A stretch of 64,000 nucleotides of DNA, taken from positions 124,001 through 188,000 of the forward strand of contig NZ_LQQA01000017.1 of assembly GCF_002101965.1 (NCBI RefSeq). Reading direction: 5' to 3'. The DNA comes from Mycolicibacterium wolinskyi. Lineage in GTDB: Bacteria; Actinomycetota; Actinomycetes; Mycobacteriales; Mycobacteriaceae. Under the pieces are notes generated by a model. That model was not told the origin of the DNA and made no database searches. It saw nothing but the letters and a program-made list of their open reading frames with translations. Below are positions 37,310 through 45,278 of this stretch, piece by piece. Position 1 is the stretch's first letter. Each line of letters opens with the position of its first letter. The position numbers and the translations under genes were made by a program.

Positions 37310-38103
37310 TTCGCCGCTCCTTGATTGATTGCAGTGGTTGTCCGGGGGCGGGCTGTTCCCCGAACATCTGTCGAGTTGTCTGTGTCGAGTGGTACGTGGG
37401 TGGTACAGGCGCAGTCGCCGTTGACGATGGTCGCCAGGCGCTGTACGTGCGTGCCGAGGATCTCGGCGAACGCCTCACTCTCCGTCTCGCACAGCTCCGG
37501 GAACTCCTCGGCGACGTGCGAGATCGGACAGTGATGTTGGCAGATCTGCACACCGTGGACCGGTCCGCTCACCGGCGTCGTCGTGGTCGCATAACCGGCC
37601 TTGGTCAAGGCGTCGGCCACGCGGTCGGCAGTCTCTGCAACGTCATCGGACCCGCCGGTTACTCCCGCCAGGATCGTGTCGATGCGGCGGCGCGCGAACG
37701 TCCGGACCGCGTCTTTTCCGCCGATCTCCCGCAGCTGCCGGATCGCGGCGACCGCCAGGTCGTCATAGGTGTGGCCGAGCTTCGCCCGCCCGGCCGCCGT
37801 CAACCGGTAGCGTTTCGCCGGCCGGCCCCGGCCGTTGTGCTGCCACGCCGCGGCCGCGCTGGCCTGGGCGTCGCCGGCGTCGATCAGCGCATCGAGATGC
37901 CTGCGCACGCCCGCGGCGGAGATTCCGAGCCGGTCTCCGATCTGACCTGCGGTGATCGGGCCTTCCAGCAGCAGCTGGATGATGGCCCGGCGGGTCTGTC
38001 CGTCCGAAACGGGCACGACGGCCGCAGCCGCGCGCGGATCGTCCGGACGTAATTTCACAACACCATTGTGACGGAATTCCGTGAACGGTTCTAGCAAGGG
38101 CAC
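37306..38103 (-). CDS. sufR: Fe-S cluster-binding repressor SufR
   Basis: 265 residues if read from the GTG at 38103, 250 if from the GTG at 38058 (VKLRPDDPR). Winged HTH: ITAGQIGDRLGISAAGVRRHLDALIDAG. Cluster ligands: Cys residues in QICQHHCPISHVAEEFPELCETE plus DCACTTH. SufR senses Fe-S status and represses the suf operon, which starts with it. Two palindromes overlapping the 38058 start (see 38055-38082) look like its operator, which makes the choice between starts important; I list the longer frame. Divergent from the mptB gene. Confidence 0.9.
   Translation of the reverse strand: MPLLEPFTEFRHNGVVKLRPDDPRAAAAVVPVSDGQTRRAIIQLLLEGPITAGQIGDRLGISAAGVRRHLDALIDAGDAQASAAAAWQHNGRGRPAKRYRLTAAGRAKLGHTYDDLAVAAIRQLREIGGKDAVRTFARRRIDTILAGVTGGSDDVAETADRVADALTKAGYATTTTPVSGPVHGVQICQHHCPISHVAEEFPELCETESEAFAEILGTHVQRLATIVNGDCACTTHVPLDTDNSTDVRGTARPRTTTAINQGAAK
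38055..38082. promoter_or_regulatory. Candidate SufR operator (two adjacent palindromes)
   Basis: TCACAA-CACCA-TTGTGA at 38055-38071 is a perfect 6-bp inverted repeat with a 5-nt spacer, followed without gap by ACGGAATTCCGT (38071-38082), a perfect 12-bp palindrome. They lie at the 5' end of sufR, between it and the divergent mptB gene, the place for autoregulation. Confidence 0.55.
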
Positions 38104-38165
38104 CCTTACGTGACGGGGGCCACCCTCGCCCGGCGGGAGCGTCCTGGGCCGCCGGTTACGCTGCT

Positions 38166-39845
38166 GTGATGGCCAGCCGCCTGTCGTCCTTCAGCTCGTC
38201 GATCGCCCGGTGGCACGGCGACGAACGCACGGTCGGGTCACCTCTCAACGACGCCGAAGTCGTCGCCCTGCGCCGCACCCGGCTGTTCGGGGCCACCGGG
38301 ACCGTCCTGATGGCGATCGGCGCCCTGGGTGCCGGGGCCCGTCCCGTCGTGCAGGATCCGACTTTCGGAGTGCGGCTGCTCAACCTGCCGTCGCGCATCC
38401 AGACGGTATCGCTGACCATGACGACGACCGGTGCGGTGATGATGGCGCTGGCGTGGCTCATGCTCGGCCGGTTCGCACTCGGTTCGCGCCGGATGTCGCG
38501 CAGCCAGCTCGACCGTACGCTGCTGCTGTGGGCGATACCGCTTCTGCTGGCGCCGCCGATGTACAGCCGCGACGTCTACTCGTACCTGGCCCAGAGCGAG
38601 ATCGCGCTGATCGGCCTCGATCCGTACCGGGTCGGCCCGGCCACCGGGCTTGGCCTCGATCACGTGTTCACGCTTTCGGTGCCGAACCTGTGGCGCGAGA
38701 CACCCGCCCCCTACGGCCCACTCTTCTTGTGGATCGGCCAGGGCATATCGGCGTTGACCGGCGAGAACATCGTGGCCGCGGTGCTGTGTCACCGGCTGGT
38801 CGTGCTGGCCGGCGTGGGCCTGATCGTGTGGGCCACGCCGAGGCTGGCCCGGCGCTGCGGGGTCGCCGAGGTGAGCGCGCTCTGGCTCGGCGCGTGCAAC
38901 CCACTGCTGTTCATGCATCTGGTCGCAGGTATCCACAACGAGGCGCTCATGCTCGGCCTGATGCTGGCCGGCACGGAGTTCGCGCTGCGTGGGATCGACG
39001 CCGCCCAGCCTCTGTTGCCCCGGCCGCTCGCCTGGCCGAACACCCGCACCGACTGGGCACGCTGGCTGCCGATGGCGACGCTGGTGCTCGGCGCCGTGCT
39101 GATCGCGATGTCGTCCCAGGTCAAGCTGCCGTCGCTGTTGGCGTTGGGATTCGTCGCCATGGCGCTGGCCTGGCGCTGGGGCGGCACGCTCAAGGCTTTT
39201 CTGCTGGCCGGCACGTCGCTCGGCACGCTGTCGCTCGCGGTCATGGCGGTGATCGGATGGGCCAGCGGCCTCGGCTTCGGCTGGCTGTTCACGCTCGGCA
39301 CCGCCAACGTGGTGCGCAGCTGGATGTCCCCGCCGACGCTGCTGGCGCTCGGAACCGGTCAGGTCGGGATTCTGCTCGGGCTCGGGGACCACACGACCGC
39401 GGTACTCGGCCTCACCCGTGCGATCGGCGTGTTCATGATCTCGATCCTGGTCACCTGGCTGTTGTTCGCGGTGCTGCGCGGCCGCCTGCATCCCGTCGGC
39501 GGACTGGGAGTCGCGCTGGGCGGCACGGTGTTGCTGTTCCCGGTGGTGCAGCCCTGGTACCTGCTGTGGGCGATCATCCCGCTCGCCGCATGGGCCACCC
39601 GGCCGGGCTTCCGCGGCGCGACCATCGCCATCACGCTCGTGGTCGGCATCTTCGGGCCGACGGCGAACGGGGACCGGTTCACGCTCTTCCAGATCGTCAT
39701 GGCGACCCTTGCCAGCGCCCTCATCGTGCTGATCCTCATCGGGCTGACCTACCGGCGGCTACCGTGGCGTGCGTCACCCGAGCCCGCGACAAGCCCACCG
39801 GCGGCACGAACTGAACACCGCGACGCCTACGCTGAATCCCCGTGA
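38166..39845 (+). CDS. mptB: Alpha-(1->6)-mannosyltransferase MptB-like (GT-C)
   Basis: 559 residues, polytopic: about a dozen hydrophobic segments (e.g. VTMMALAWLMLGRF-type TM2, LLLWAIPLLLAPPMYSRDVYSYLAQS with the catalytic-side acidic residues in SRDVYSY, VLGAVLIAMSSQVKLPSLLALG). These match the GT-C mannosyltransferases that start or extend the mannan core of lipomannan using polyprenyl-phospho-mannose; Rv1459c by position. Start is GTG 38166 or ATG 38169. Its stop overlaps the next ABC gene (GTGA). Confidence 0.85.
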   Translation: MMASRLSSFSSSIARWHGDERTVGSPLNDAEVVALRRTRLFGATGTVLMAIGALGAGARPVVQDPTFGVRLLNLPSRIQTVSLTMTTTGAVMMALAWLMLGRFALGSRRMSRSQLDRTLLLWAIPLLLAPPMYSRDVYSYLAQSEIALIGLDPYRVGPATGLGLDHVFTLSVPNLWRETPAPYGPLFLWIGQGISALTGENIVAAVLCHRLVVLAGVGLIVWATPRLARRCGVAEVSALWLGACNPLLFMHLVAGIHNEALMLGLMLAGTEFALRGIDAAQPLLPRPLAWPNTRTDWARWLPMATLVLGAVLIAMSSQVKLPSLLALGFVAMALAWRWGGTLKAFLLAGTSLGTLSLAVMAVIGWASGLGFGWLFTLGTANVVRSWMSPPTLLALGTGQVGILLGLGDHTTAVLGLTRAIGVFMISILVTWLLFAVLRGRLHPVGGLGVALGGTVLLFPVVQPWYLLWAIIPLAAWATRPGFRGATIAITLVVGIFGPTANGDRFTLFQIVMATLASALIVLILIGLTYRRLPWRASPEPATSPPAARTEHRDAYAESP

Positions 39846-40795
39846 CCTCGTCCGACCCCGCCGGCTCCCCGCGCGGCGAAACCCCCGTGCTGCTCCGCGG
39901 CGTCACCAAGCAGTACGGGTCGACGACGGCCGTGTCCGGACTCGACCTGGAGGCCCGGCGGGCCGAAGTGCTGGCGCTGCTCGGCCCCAACGGCGCGGGC
40001 AAGACCACGACCGTCGAGATGTGCGAAGGGTTCATCCGCGCCGACGCGGGCAGCATCGAGATCCTCGGCCTCGATCCCGTCGCCGACAACGCTCGGCTGC
40101 GCGAACGGATCGGTGTCATGCTGCAGGGCGGTGGCGGCTACCCCGCCGCGCGCGCCGGCGAGATGCTCGATCTGGTCGCGTCCTACGCGGCCAATCCCCT
40201 TGACCCGGCGTGGCTGATGGACACCCTCGGCCTGACCGAATCCGCACGCACGACCTATCGACGGCTGTCCGGCGGACAGCAGCAGCGGCTCGCACTCGCG
40301 TGCGCCGTCGTCGGCAGGCCCGAACTGGTGTTCCTCGACGAGCCCACCGCGGGTATGGACGCCCACGCGCGAATCGTGGTGTGGGAGTTGATCGATTCGC
40401 TGCGCCGCGACGGTGTCACGGTCGTGCTCACCACGCATCAGCTGACCGAGGCCGAGGAACTCGCGGATCGGATCGTGATCATCGACCACGGGGTGGCCGT
40501 GGCCACCGGCACGCCCGCAGAGCTCATGCGCAGCGGGGCCGAGAACCAGCTGCGGTTCAGCGCACCGCGCAAACTCGATCTGTCGCTGCTGATCTCGGCG
40601 CTGCCCGAGGACTACACGGCCACCGAGACCGCACCGGGCGAATACCTGGTCGAGGGACACATCGACCCGCAGGTGCTCGCGACCGTGACGGCGTGGTGTG
40701 CGCGGCTCAACGTCCTCGCCACGGACATGCGCGTCGAGCAACGCAGCCTGGAAGACGTGTTCCTCGACTTGACCGGACGGGAGCTACGGCCGTGA
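39842..40795 (+). CDS. ABC transporter ATP-binding protein (Rv1458c-like)
   Basis: 317 residues; GTG start overlaps the mptB stop. Walker A GPNGAGKTTTVEM, signature LSGGQQQRLALAC, Walker B LVFLDEPTAGMDAH, H-loop TTHQLTEAEELADR, then a C-terminal domain of about 90 residues. Type seen in ABC-2 exporters. Conserved between mptB and ctaA in mycobacteria; substrate not established, possibly haem-related or cell-wall-related because of its neighbours. Confidence 0.85.
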   Translation: MTSSDPAGSPRGETPVLLRGVTKQYGSTTAVSGLDLEARRAEVLALLGPNGAGKTTTVEMCEGFIRADAGSIEILGLDPVADNARLRERIGVMLQGGGGYPAARAGEMLDLVASYAANPLDPAWLMDTLGLTESARTTYRRLSGGQQQRLALACAVVGRPELVFLDEPTAGMDAHARIVVWELIDSLRRDGVTVVLTTHQLTEAEELADRIVIIDHGVAVATGTPAELMRSGAENQLRFSAPRKLDLSLLISALPEDYTATETAPGEYLVEGHIDPQVLATVTAWCARLNVLATDMRVEQRSLEDVFLDLTGRELRP

Positions 40796-41592
40796 CAGAA
40801 CCGACGATGGCGACCGACCGATTCGCGCCGGGCACCTTCACGCCCGACCCTCGGCCCGCGACGGTCCAGAAGATGCTGGCCGCACAGTTCGGCCTGGAAC
40901 TCCGCCTGCTGCTGCGCAACGGTGAGCAACTGCTGCTGACGATGTTCATCCCGATCACGTTGCTCATCGGCCTGACTTTGTTGCCGCTCGGCTCCTTCGG
41001 CGAGGACCGCGCGGGCACGTTCACACCCGCGATCATGGCGCTCGCGGTGATCTCGACGGCGTTCACCGGGCAGGCGATCGCGGTGGCGTTCGACCGGCGC
41101 TACGGCGCGCTGAAACGTCTTGGCGCGACCGCACTTCCGGTGTGGGGCATCATCGCCGGGAAGTCGCTCGCGGTGGTCGCGGTGGTCTTCCTGCAGGCGA
41201 TCCTGCTCGGCGCCATCGGTGTCGCCCTCGGCTGGCGGCCCCCTCTGGCCGGCCTGGCGCTCGGCGCCCTGATCATCGCCCTCGGCACCGCCGGATTCGC
41301 CGCGTTGGGACTGCTGCTGGGCGGCACGCTGCGTTCGGAGATCGTGCTCGCACTGGCCAACCTGCTGTGGTTCGTGTTCGCCGGACTCGGTGCACTGACG
41401 CTCGAGGGCCAGGACGGACAGGCGATTCCGACCGCGGTGGCCTGGGCCGCCCGGTTGACCCCGTCAGGTGCGCTCACCGAATCACTGACGCAGGCGATGA
41501 CGCTTTCGGTGGACTGGTTCGGCCTGGCCGTGCTCGCGGTGTGGGGCGCCGTGGCCGCGGTCTGCGCGCTGCGCTGGTTCCGCTTCACCTGA
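40792..41592 (+). CDS. ABC-2 type permease (Rv1457c-like)
   Basis: 266 residues from the GTG overlapping the upstream stop (VTEPTMATDRFAPG). Six hydrophobic segments, e.g. LLLTMFIPITLLIGLTLLPLG, GIIAGKSLAVVAVVFLQAILLGAIGVALG, LGALIIALGTAGFAALGLLLGG and the last VLAVWGAVAAVCALRWF. Forms an exporter with the ATPase encoded just upstream. A perfect 23-bp hairpin follows 11 nt after the stop. Confidence 0.84.
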   Translation: MTEPTMATDRFAPGTFTPDPRPATVQKMLAAQFGLELRLLLRNGEQLLLTMFIPITLLIGLTLLPLGSFGEDRAGTFTPAIMALAVISTAFTGQAIAVAFDRRYGALKRLGATALPVWGIIAGKSLAVVAVVFLQAILLGAIGVALGWRPPLAGLALGALIIALGTAGFAALGLLLGGTLRSEIVLALANLLWFVFAGLGALTLEGQDGQAIPTAVAWAARLTPSGALTESLTQAMTLSVDWFGLAVLAVWGAVAAVCALRWFRFT

Positions 41593-41602
41593 CCCCGGCC
41601 CG

Positions 41603-41665
41603 CCGCGGAACTGCATTCCCGGTCGTTGACATCGCGTGGTAGCGACCGGGAATGCAGTTCCGCGG
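41603..41665. terminator. Perfect 23-bp inverted repeat, terminator
   Basis: Arm 41603-41625 (begins CCGCGGAACTGCATTCCCGG) is fully complementary to 41643-41665, loop of 17 nt. It lies directly after the permease stop and before ctaA on the same strand, so it separates two units. No U tract. Confidence 0.75.
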
Positions 41666-41716
41666 AACGGCGAGCCCTACTACAACCTGTAGTTCGTCGT
41701 CATCTACGATCAGGCC

Positions 41717-42670
41717 GTGCCCGTCGGACGACTTTTCCTGCGTCTGGTCGACCTGCTGCCCGTACCCAGTCTCCCGGTCCAGCGGATCATCGCGTTCCTG
41801 GTGATCCTGACCCAGGGCGGTATCGCGGTCACCGGCGCGATCGTGCGGGTCACCGCGTCCGGCCTGGGTTGCCCGACCTGGCCACAGTGTTTCCCGGGCA
41901 GCTTCACCCCGGTGCCGCACGCCGAGGTCGCCGTCGTCCACCAAGCCGTCGAGTTCGGCAACCGCATGATCACGTTCCTGGTGGTGTTGACCGCCGCGGC
42001 CGCGGTGCTTGCGGTGACCCGGGCCAGGCGCCGCCGAGAAGTGCTGGTCTACGCCTGGCTCATGCCCGCCTCGACCGTGGTGCAGGCCGTCATCGGCGGA
42101 ATCACGGTATTGACCGGTCTGCTGTGGTGGACGGTGGCCATTCACCTGCTGGCCTCGATGGCGATGGTGTGGCTGGCAGTGCTGCTCTACGTCAAGGTGG
42201 GCGAACCGGATTCGGGCGTGGCGGTGACTCGGGTTCCCAAGCCGCTGCGTCAGCTGACCGCGCTGTCCGGCGTGGCTCTGGCAGCGGTCCTCGTGACGGG
42301 AACCCTGGTGACCGGCGCAGGCCCGCACGCCGGCGACAAGAGCCTGGATCGGGTGATACCGCGCCTGGAAGTCGAGATTCTGACGCTCGTGCACATGCAC
42401 TCGTCGCTTCTCGTCGCCTACCTGTCGCTCGTGGTGGCGCTCGGATTCGGGCTCGCCGCGGCCCGCGCGGCCCGGCCGGTCATGGTGCGCCTCGGCGTGC
42501 TGGTCGCCCTGGTGTGCGCGCAAGGCCTCGTCGGTGCCGTGCAGTTCTTCACCGGTGTGCCCGCGGCGCTCGTCGCCGTGCACGTCGCGGGCGCGGCGCT
42601 GTGCACCGCGGCCACCGCCGCGTTGTGGGCGTCGATGCGTGAGCGTCGCCCTGCCGACACTGTTGCGTGA
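41717..42670 (+). CDS. ctaA: Haem A synthase CtaA
   Basis: 317 residues, eight TM helices. Signature stretches: IVRVTASGLGCPTWPQCFPGSF with the conserved Cys pair, VHQAVEFGNRM with His ligand, GGITVLTGLLWWTVAIHLLASM and the C-terminal AVHVAGAALCTA. Oxidises haem O to haem A in the membrane for the aa3 oxidase; the partner farnesyltransferase gene ctaB is 11 kb downstream, separated by the sugar cluster. Starts with GTG at 41717. Confidence 0.9.
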   Translation: MPVGRLFLRLVDLLPVPSLPVQRIIAFLVILTQGGIAVTGAIVRVTASGLGCPTWPQCFPGSFTPVPHAEVAVVHQAVEFGNRMITFLVVLTAAAAVLAVTRARRRREVLVYAWLMPASTVVQAVIGGITVLTGLLWWTVAIHLLASMAMVWLAVLLYVKVGEPDSGVAVTRVPKPLRQLTALSGVALAAVLVTGTLVTGAGPHAGDKSLDRVIPRLEVEILTLVHMHSSLLVAYLSLVVALGFGLAAARAARPVMVRLGVLVALVCAQGLVGAVQFFTGVPAALVAVHVAGAALCTAATAALWASMRERRPADTVA

Positions 42671-42726
42671 TCACAGCGAAACCGACACATCGCGCGCAAA
42701 CCTGTGATTGATGTGATCGATTCACA
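42667..42726. promoter_or_regulatory. Candidate DeoR operator sites upstream of the deoR-like gene
   Basis: GTGATCAC (42667-42674) is a perfect palindrome; TGTGA-TCGAT-TCACA (42712-42726) has perfect arms, 22 nt before the ATG of the regulator. CCTGTGA also occurs at 42701-42707. The same TGTGA/TCACA half-sites recur at 45117-45184 in front of the catabolic genes, which suggests one regulator for both. Confidence 0.5.
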
Positions 42727-42747
42727 GAAGTGCCTTACGCTGTCATC

Positions 42748-43551
42748 ATGTCCCCAGGGTTGAGCGCCCACGCCCGCCGGGCGGCGATCGCCACCCGCAT
42801 CCACACCGACCGCGAAGTCGACTTCACGTCGCTGGCCGACGAGTTCGGCGTCTCGGCGATGACCATCCGCCGTGACATCGAGCGGCTCGAAGACCAAGGC
42901 ATCGCCCGCCGCGTGCTCGGCGGCGCGATCGCATTCGGCGGTAAGTCGACCGAGCCGTCGTTCGCCTCCCGGGCAGCGGAATCCGCGGACGAGAAACTGC
43001 ACATCGCCCGCGCGGTCGCCGATCTTCTTACCCCGCAGGAGACGGTGATCCTCGACAGCGGCAGCACCGTGCTGGCCGTGGCGCGCGCGCTCAAAGGACG
43101 CGACCTCGGCTTGACCGTGATCACGCCCAGCGTGCTCGTCGCCGTCGAACTGGCCGAGGAACCCGGCACCACGGTCCTGCTGACCGGCGGCAAGGTGCGC
43201 CCCGGCGAGCTGAGCTTGATCGGCGCCGAGGCCGAGGACTTCTACCTGCGCTACAACTGCGACACCTATGTCATGGGTATCGCGGGCGTGGACGGCAGGC
43301 GCGGCGCGTCGGAGTACCACCGCGAGGAAGGCAATGTGAAACAGGCGGCGATGCGGTCGGCCGACCGGGTGATCGTCGCGGCCGACGCCACCAAGCTCGG
43401 CCGCGTGCAGCTGATCAATGTCGCACCGGTGTCGGACATCTCGGTTCTGGTGACCGACGGATCGCCGACCCATCCGACCGTCGAAGCACTGCGCGAGGCC
43501 GGGGTCGAGGTGTTGTGCGTCAACGCCGTCCGGTCAACTCCAGCGCGCTGA
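42748..43551 (+). CDS. DeoR-family sugar-phosphate-responsive regulator
   Basis: 267 residues from MSPGLSAHARRAAIATRI. HTH: VDFTSLADEFGVSAMTIRRDIERLEDQGIARRVLGGAI, the DeoR signature. C-terminal sensor domain (DeoRC) with TVILDSGSTVLAVARAL, TGGKVRPGELSLIGAEAE and GIAGVDGRRGASEYHREEGNVKQAAMRSADRVIVAADATKLGR. These proteins respond to a sugar phosphate, probably one made by the FGGY kinase encoded downstream. Its 3' end overlaps the phosphatase gene by 18 bp, tail to tail. Confidence 0.88.
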   Translation: MSPGLSAHARRAAIATRIHTDREVDFTSLADEFGVSAMTIRRDIERLEDQGIARRVLGGAIAFGGKSTEPSFASRAAESADEKLHIARAVADLLTPQETVILDSGSTVLAVARALKGRDLGLTVITPSVLVAVELAEEPGTTVLLTGGKVRPGELSLIGAEAEDFYLRYNCDTYVMGIAGVDGRRGASEYHREEGNVKQAAMRSADRVIVAADATKLGRVQLINVAPVSDISVLVTDGSPTHPTVEALREAGVEVLCVNAVRSTPAR

Positions 43552-44271
43552 CACCCCGCCGTCTCGTCCGGCAGGACGCCGCACCTCGGCGCCGGCCTCC
43601 TCGGCGATCAGCGCACCCGCCGCCCAGTCGTGCACGGCGAGATCGTCCTCGACGAACGCGTCGAGGCTGCCCTGCGCGACCAGGCACAGGTCGACCGCCG
43701 CCGCACCGAACCGGCGCATATCGGTGTACTCGGTCATGAGCGCGCCGAGTTCACGTAGCTGACGCCTGCGGTGGCCCGGGTCGTAGGACAACCCGGTGCC
43801 GACCAGCCGCGCGGTCGTCGTCACGTGCGGCAGCGGCAACCGTTCCCGCCCGGCACCCGAATCAACGATGGCCCCAAGGTTTTTCGCTGCGCTCCACGTC
43901 ATACCGAGCGCCGGCGCCGAGACCGCGCCGGCCAGCCAGCGACCGTCGGCAACCGCGCGTACGGCGACCGACGTCGCGAAGTACGGAATGCGGCGGGTGA
44001 AGTTGGTGGTGCCGTCGAGCGGGTCGATGACCCATTGCAGCGGTCCGGCACCGACATGCTCGGCGAGCTCCTCACCGAGCACGGAATCGTCGGGGCGCGC
44101 GCTCAACAGGACCGCCCGCACCGCTTCCTCGGCGGAACGGTCGACGGCGGTGACGACGTCGCCCGCGGCGGTCTTCGTCTCGGCCGAAACCGGATCGCCG
44201 AGCTGGCGCAGGCAGACGGCCGCGCCGCGCTGTGCCGCCTCGACCGCAAGGACCCGCAGCTCCTCACTCAT
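43534..44271 (-). CDS. Inositol-monophosphatase-family phosphatase
   Basis: 245 residues. Metal/substrate motifs GEELAEH (E), IDPLDGTTNFTR and VHDWAAGALIAEEAG are intact, so it should be an active Mg-dependent sugar- or polyol-phosphate phosphatase (IMPase/SuhB superfamily). Its start overlaps the stop of the btpA-like gene by 4 nt, so the two are co-transcribed; role in this cluster may be removal of a toxic sugar phosphate or a catabolic dephosphorylation. Confidence 0.85.
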   Translation of the reverse strand: MSEELRVLAVEAAQRGAAVCLRQLGDPVSAETKTAAGDVVTAVDRSAEEAVRAVLLSARPDDSVLGEELAEHVGAGPLQWVIDPLDGTTNFTRRIPYFATSVAVRAVADGRWLAGAVSAPALGMTWSAAKNLGAIVDSGAGRERLPLPHVTTTARLVGTGLSYDPGHRRRQLRELGALMTEYTDMRRFGAAAVDLCLVAQGSLDAFVEDDLAVHDWAAGALIAEEAGAEVRRPAGRDGGVSARWS

Positions 44272-45083
44272 AGCGTCTTACGGAAATCCTTGACCACGTT
44301 CATCAACTCGGTGACACGCGAGGCCACCGCCCGGTTCTCGAACACGCCGTCTTCCTTGAAATACGTTCCGACGATCGCGCCGTCGGCGATGGACAGCTGG
44401 TCGGGGGCGTTGTGGGCACGCACGCCGGTGTTGACGAACACCGGGACGGCACCGGCGGCGTTCTTGACCACCTGCAGCGCCTGCGAGTCGGTCGACGCGC
44501 CCGCGGTCAGCCCGGACACACAGATCGCGTCCGGCCGGGTGGCGAACACCGTGGTGGCGGTGACCGAGGCGAGATCGCGGTCGGCCAGATAGACCGCCGA
44601 CTCCGGAACGATGTTGAACAACAGCTTGACGCCGTCGCCGCCGATGCGGTGGCGATGCCGCGCGACCGCGCCGACGTTGGTGTCCCACAAGCCGAAATCG
44701 CTCGCATAGACACCGGTGAAGATTTCGCGAACCCACTGCGCGCCCGTTGCCACCGCCAGATCGATGGACGCCCGCCCGTCCCACAGCACGTTCACGCCGT
44801 AGGGCACCGAGAAGTCCGGCAGCAACTCGCCGATCACCCGGGCCATGGTGATCGCGGTGATCGGTTCGGTCTGGGTCAGATACGGCAAGCTGAACTCGTT
44901 CGAGATCATCACGCCGTCGACGCCGCCCTCTTGCAACGCCGCCAGTTCACCGCGCGCGCGGTCCACCACCGCGCGGATGCCGGCAGCCGAATCGAAGCCG
45001 GGGTCGCCCGGCAACGCGGCCAGGTGCAGCATCGCGATCACGGGCTTTCGCACCGCGAACACCTCATCGAGCCAACTGGTCAT
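44268..45083 (-). CDS. BtpA/SgcQ-family TIM-barrel protein
   Basis: 271 residues. Typical BtpA start KPVIAMLHLAALPGDPGFDSA, then VDGVMISNEFSLPYL, VLWDGRASIDLAVATGAQWVRE, FTGVYASDFGLWDTN, and ICVSGLTAGASTDSQALQVVKNAAGAVPVFVNTGV, the phosphate-binding end of a TIM barrel. Family members sit in sugar operons (SgcQ in E. coli) but their chemistry is poorly known; an aldolase- or isomerase-like role is plausible. Divergent from the FGGY kinase gene across a 195-bp regulatory region. Confidence 0.82.
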   Translation of the reverse strand: MTSWLDEVFAVRKPVIAMLHLAALPGDPGFDSAAGIRAVVDRARGELAALQEGGVDGVMISNEFSLPYLTQTEPITAITMARVIGELLPDFSVPYGVNVLWDGRASIDLAVATGAQWVREIFTGVYASDFGLWDTNVGAVARHRHRIGGDGVKLLFNIVPESAVYLADRDLASVTATTVFATRPDAICVSGLTAGASTDSQALQVVKNAAGAVPVFVNTGVRAHNAPDQLSIADGAIVGTYFKEDGVFENRAVASRVTELMNVVKDFRKTL

Positions 45084-45116
45084 TTGGGAAGCCTCTCGGA
45101 TCGTCGTTCGGCAGAC

Positions 45117-45184
45117 TGTGTCACATCAAGTGTTATCAAATCACAGTCAGACTACAGAATTTCGTGACTTTACGTGACTGTCAC
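45117..45184. promoter_or_regulatory. Candidate operators in the divergent btpA-like / FGGY region
   Basis: TGTGTCACA (45117-45125) and GTGACTGTCAC (45174-45184) are perfect palindromes, with CAAATCACAG (45138 area), TACGTGACTG and CCTGTGAGAAT between and after them. Half-sites TGTGA/TCACA are shared with the deoR-like promoter at 42667-42726. Likely binding region for the DeoR-type regulator controlling both directions. Confidence 0.5.
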
Positions 45185-45278
45185 ACATAACCTGTGAGAA
45201 TCTAACAGCCACGGGGTACGGTAATGCCACCGCAGCGAGGTTGCGTGCAACCGCCACAGCCAACAGGGAAAGGACCGC

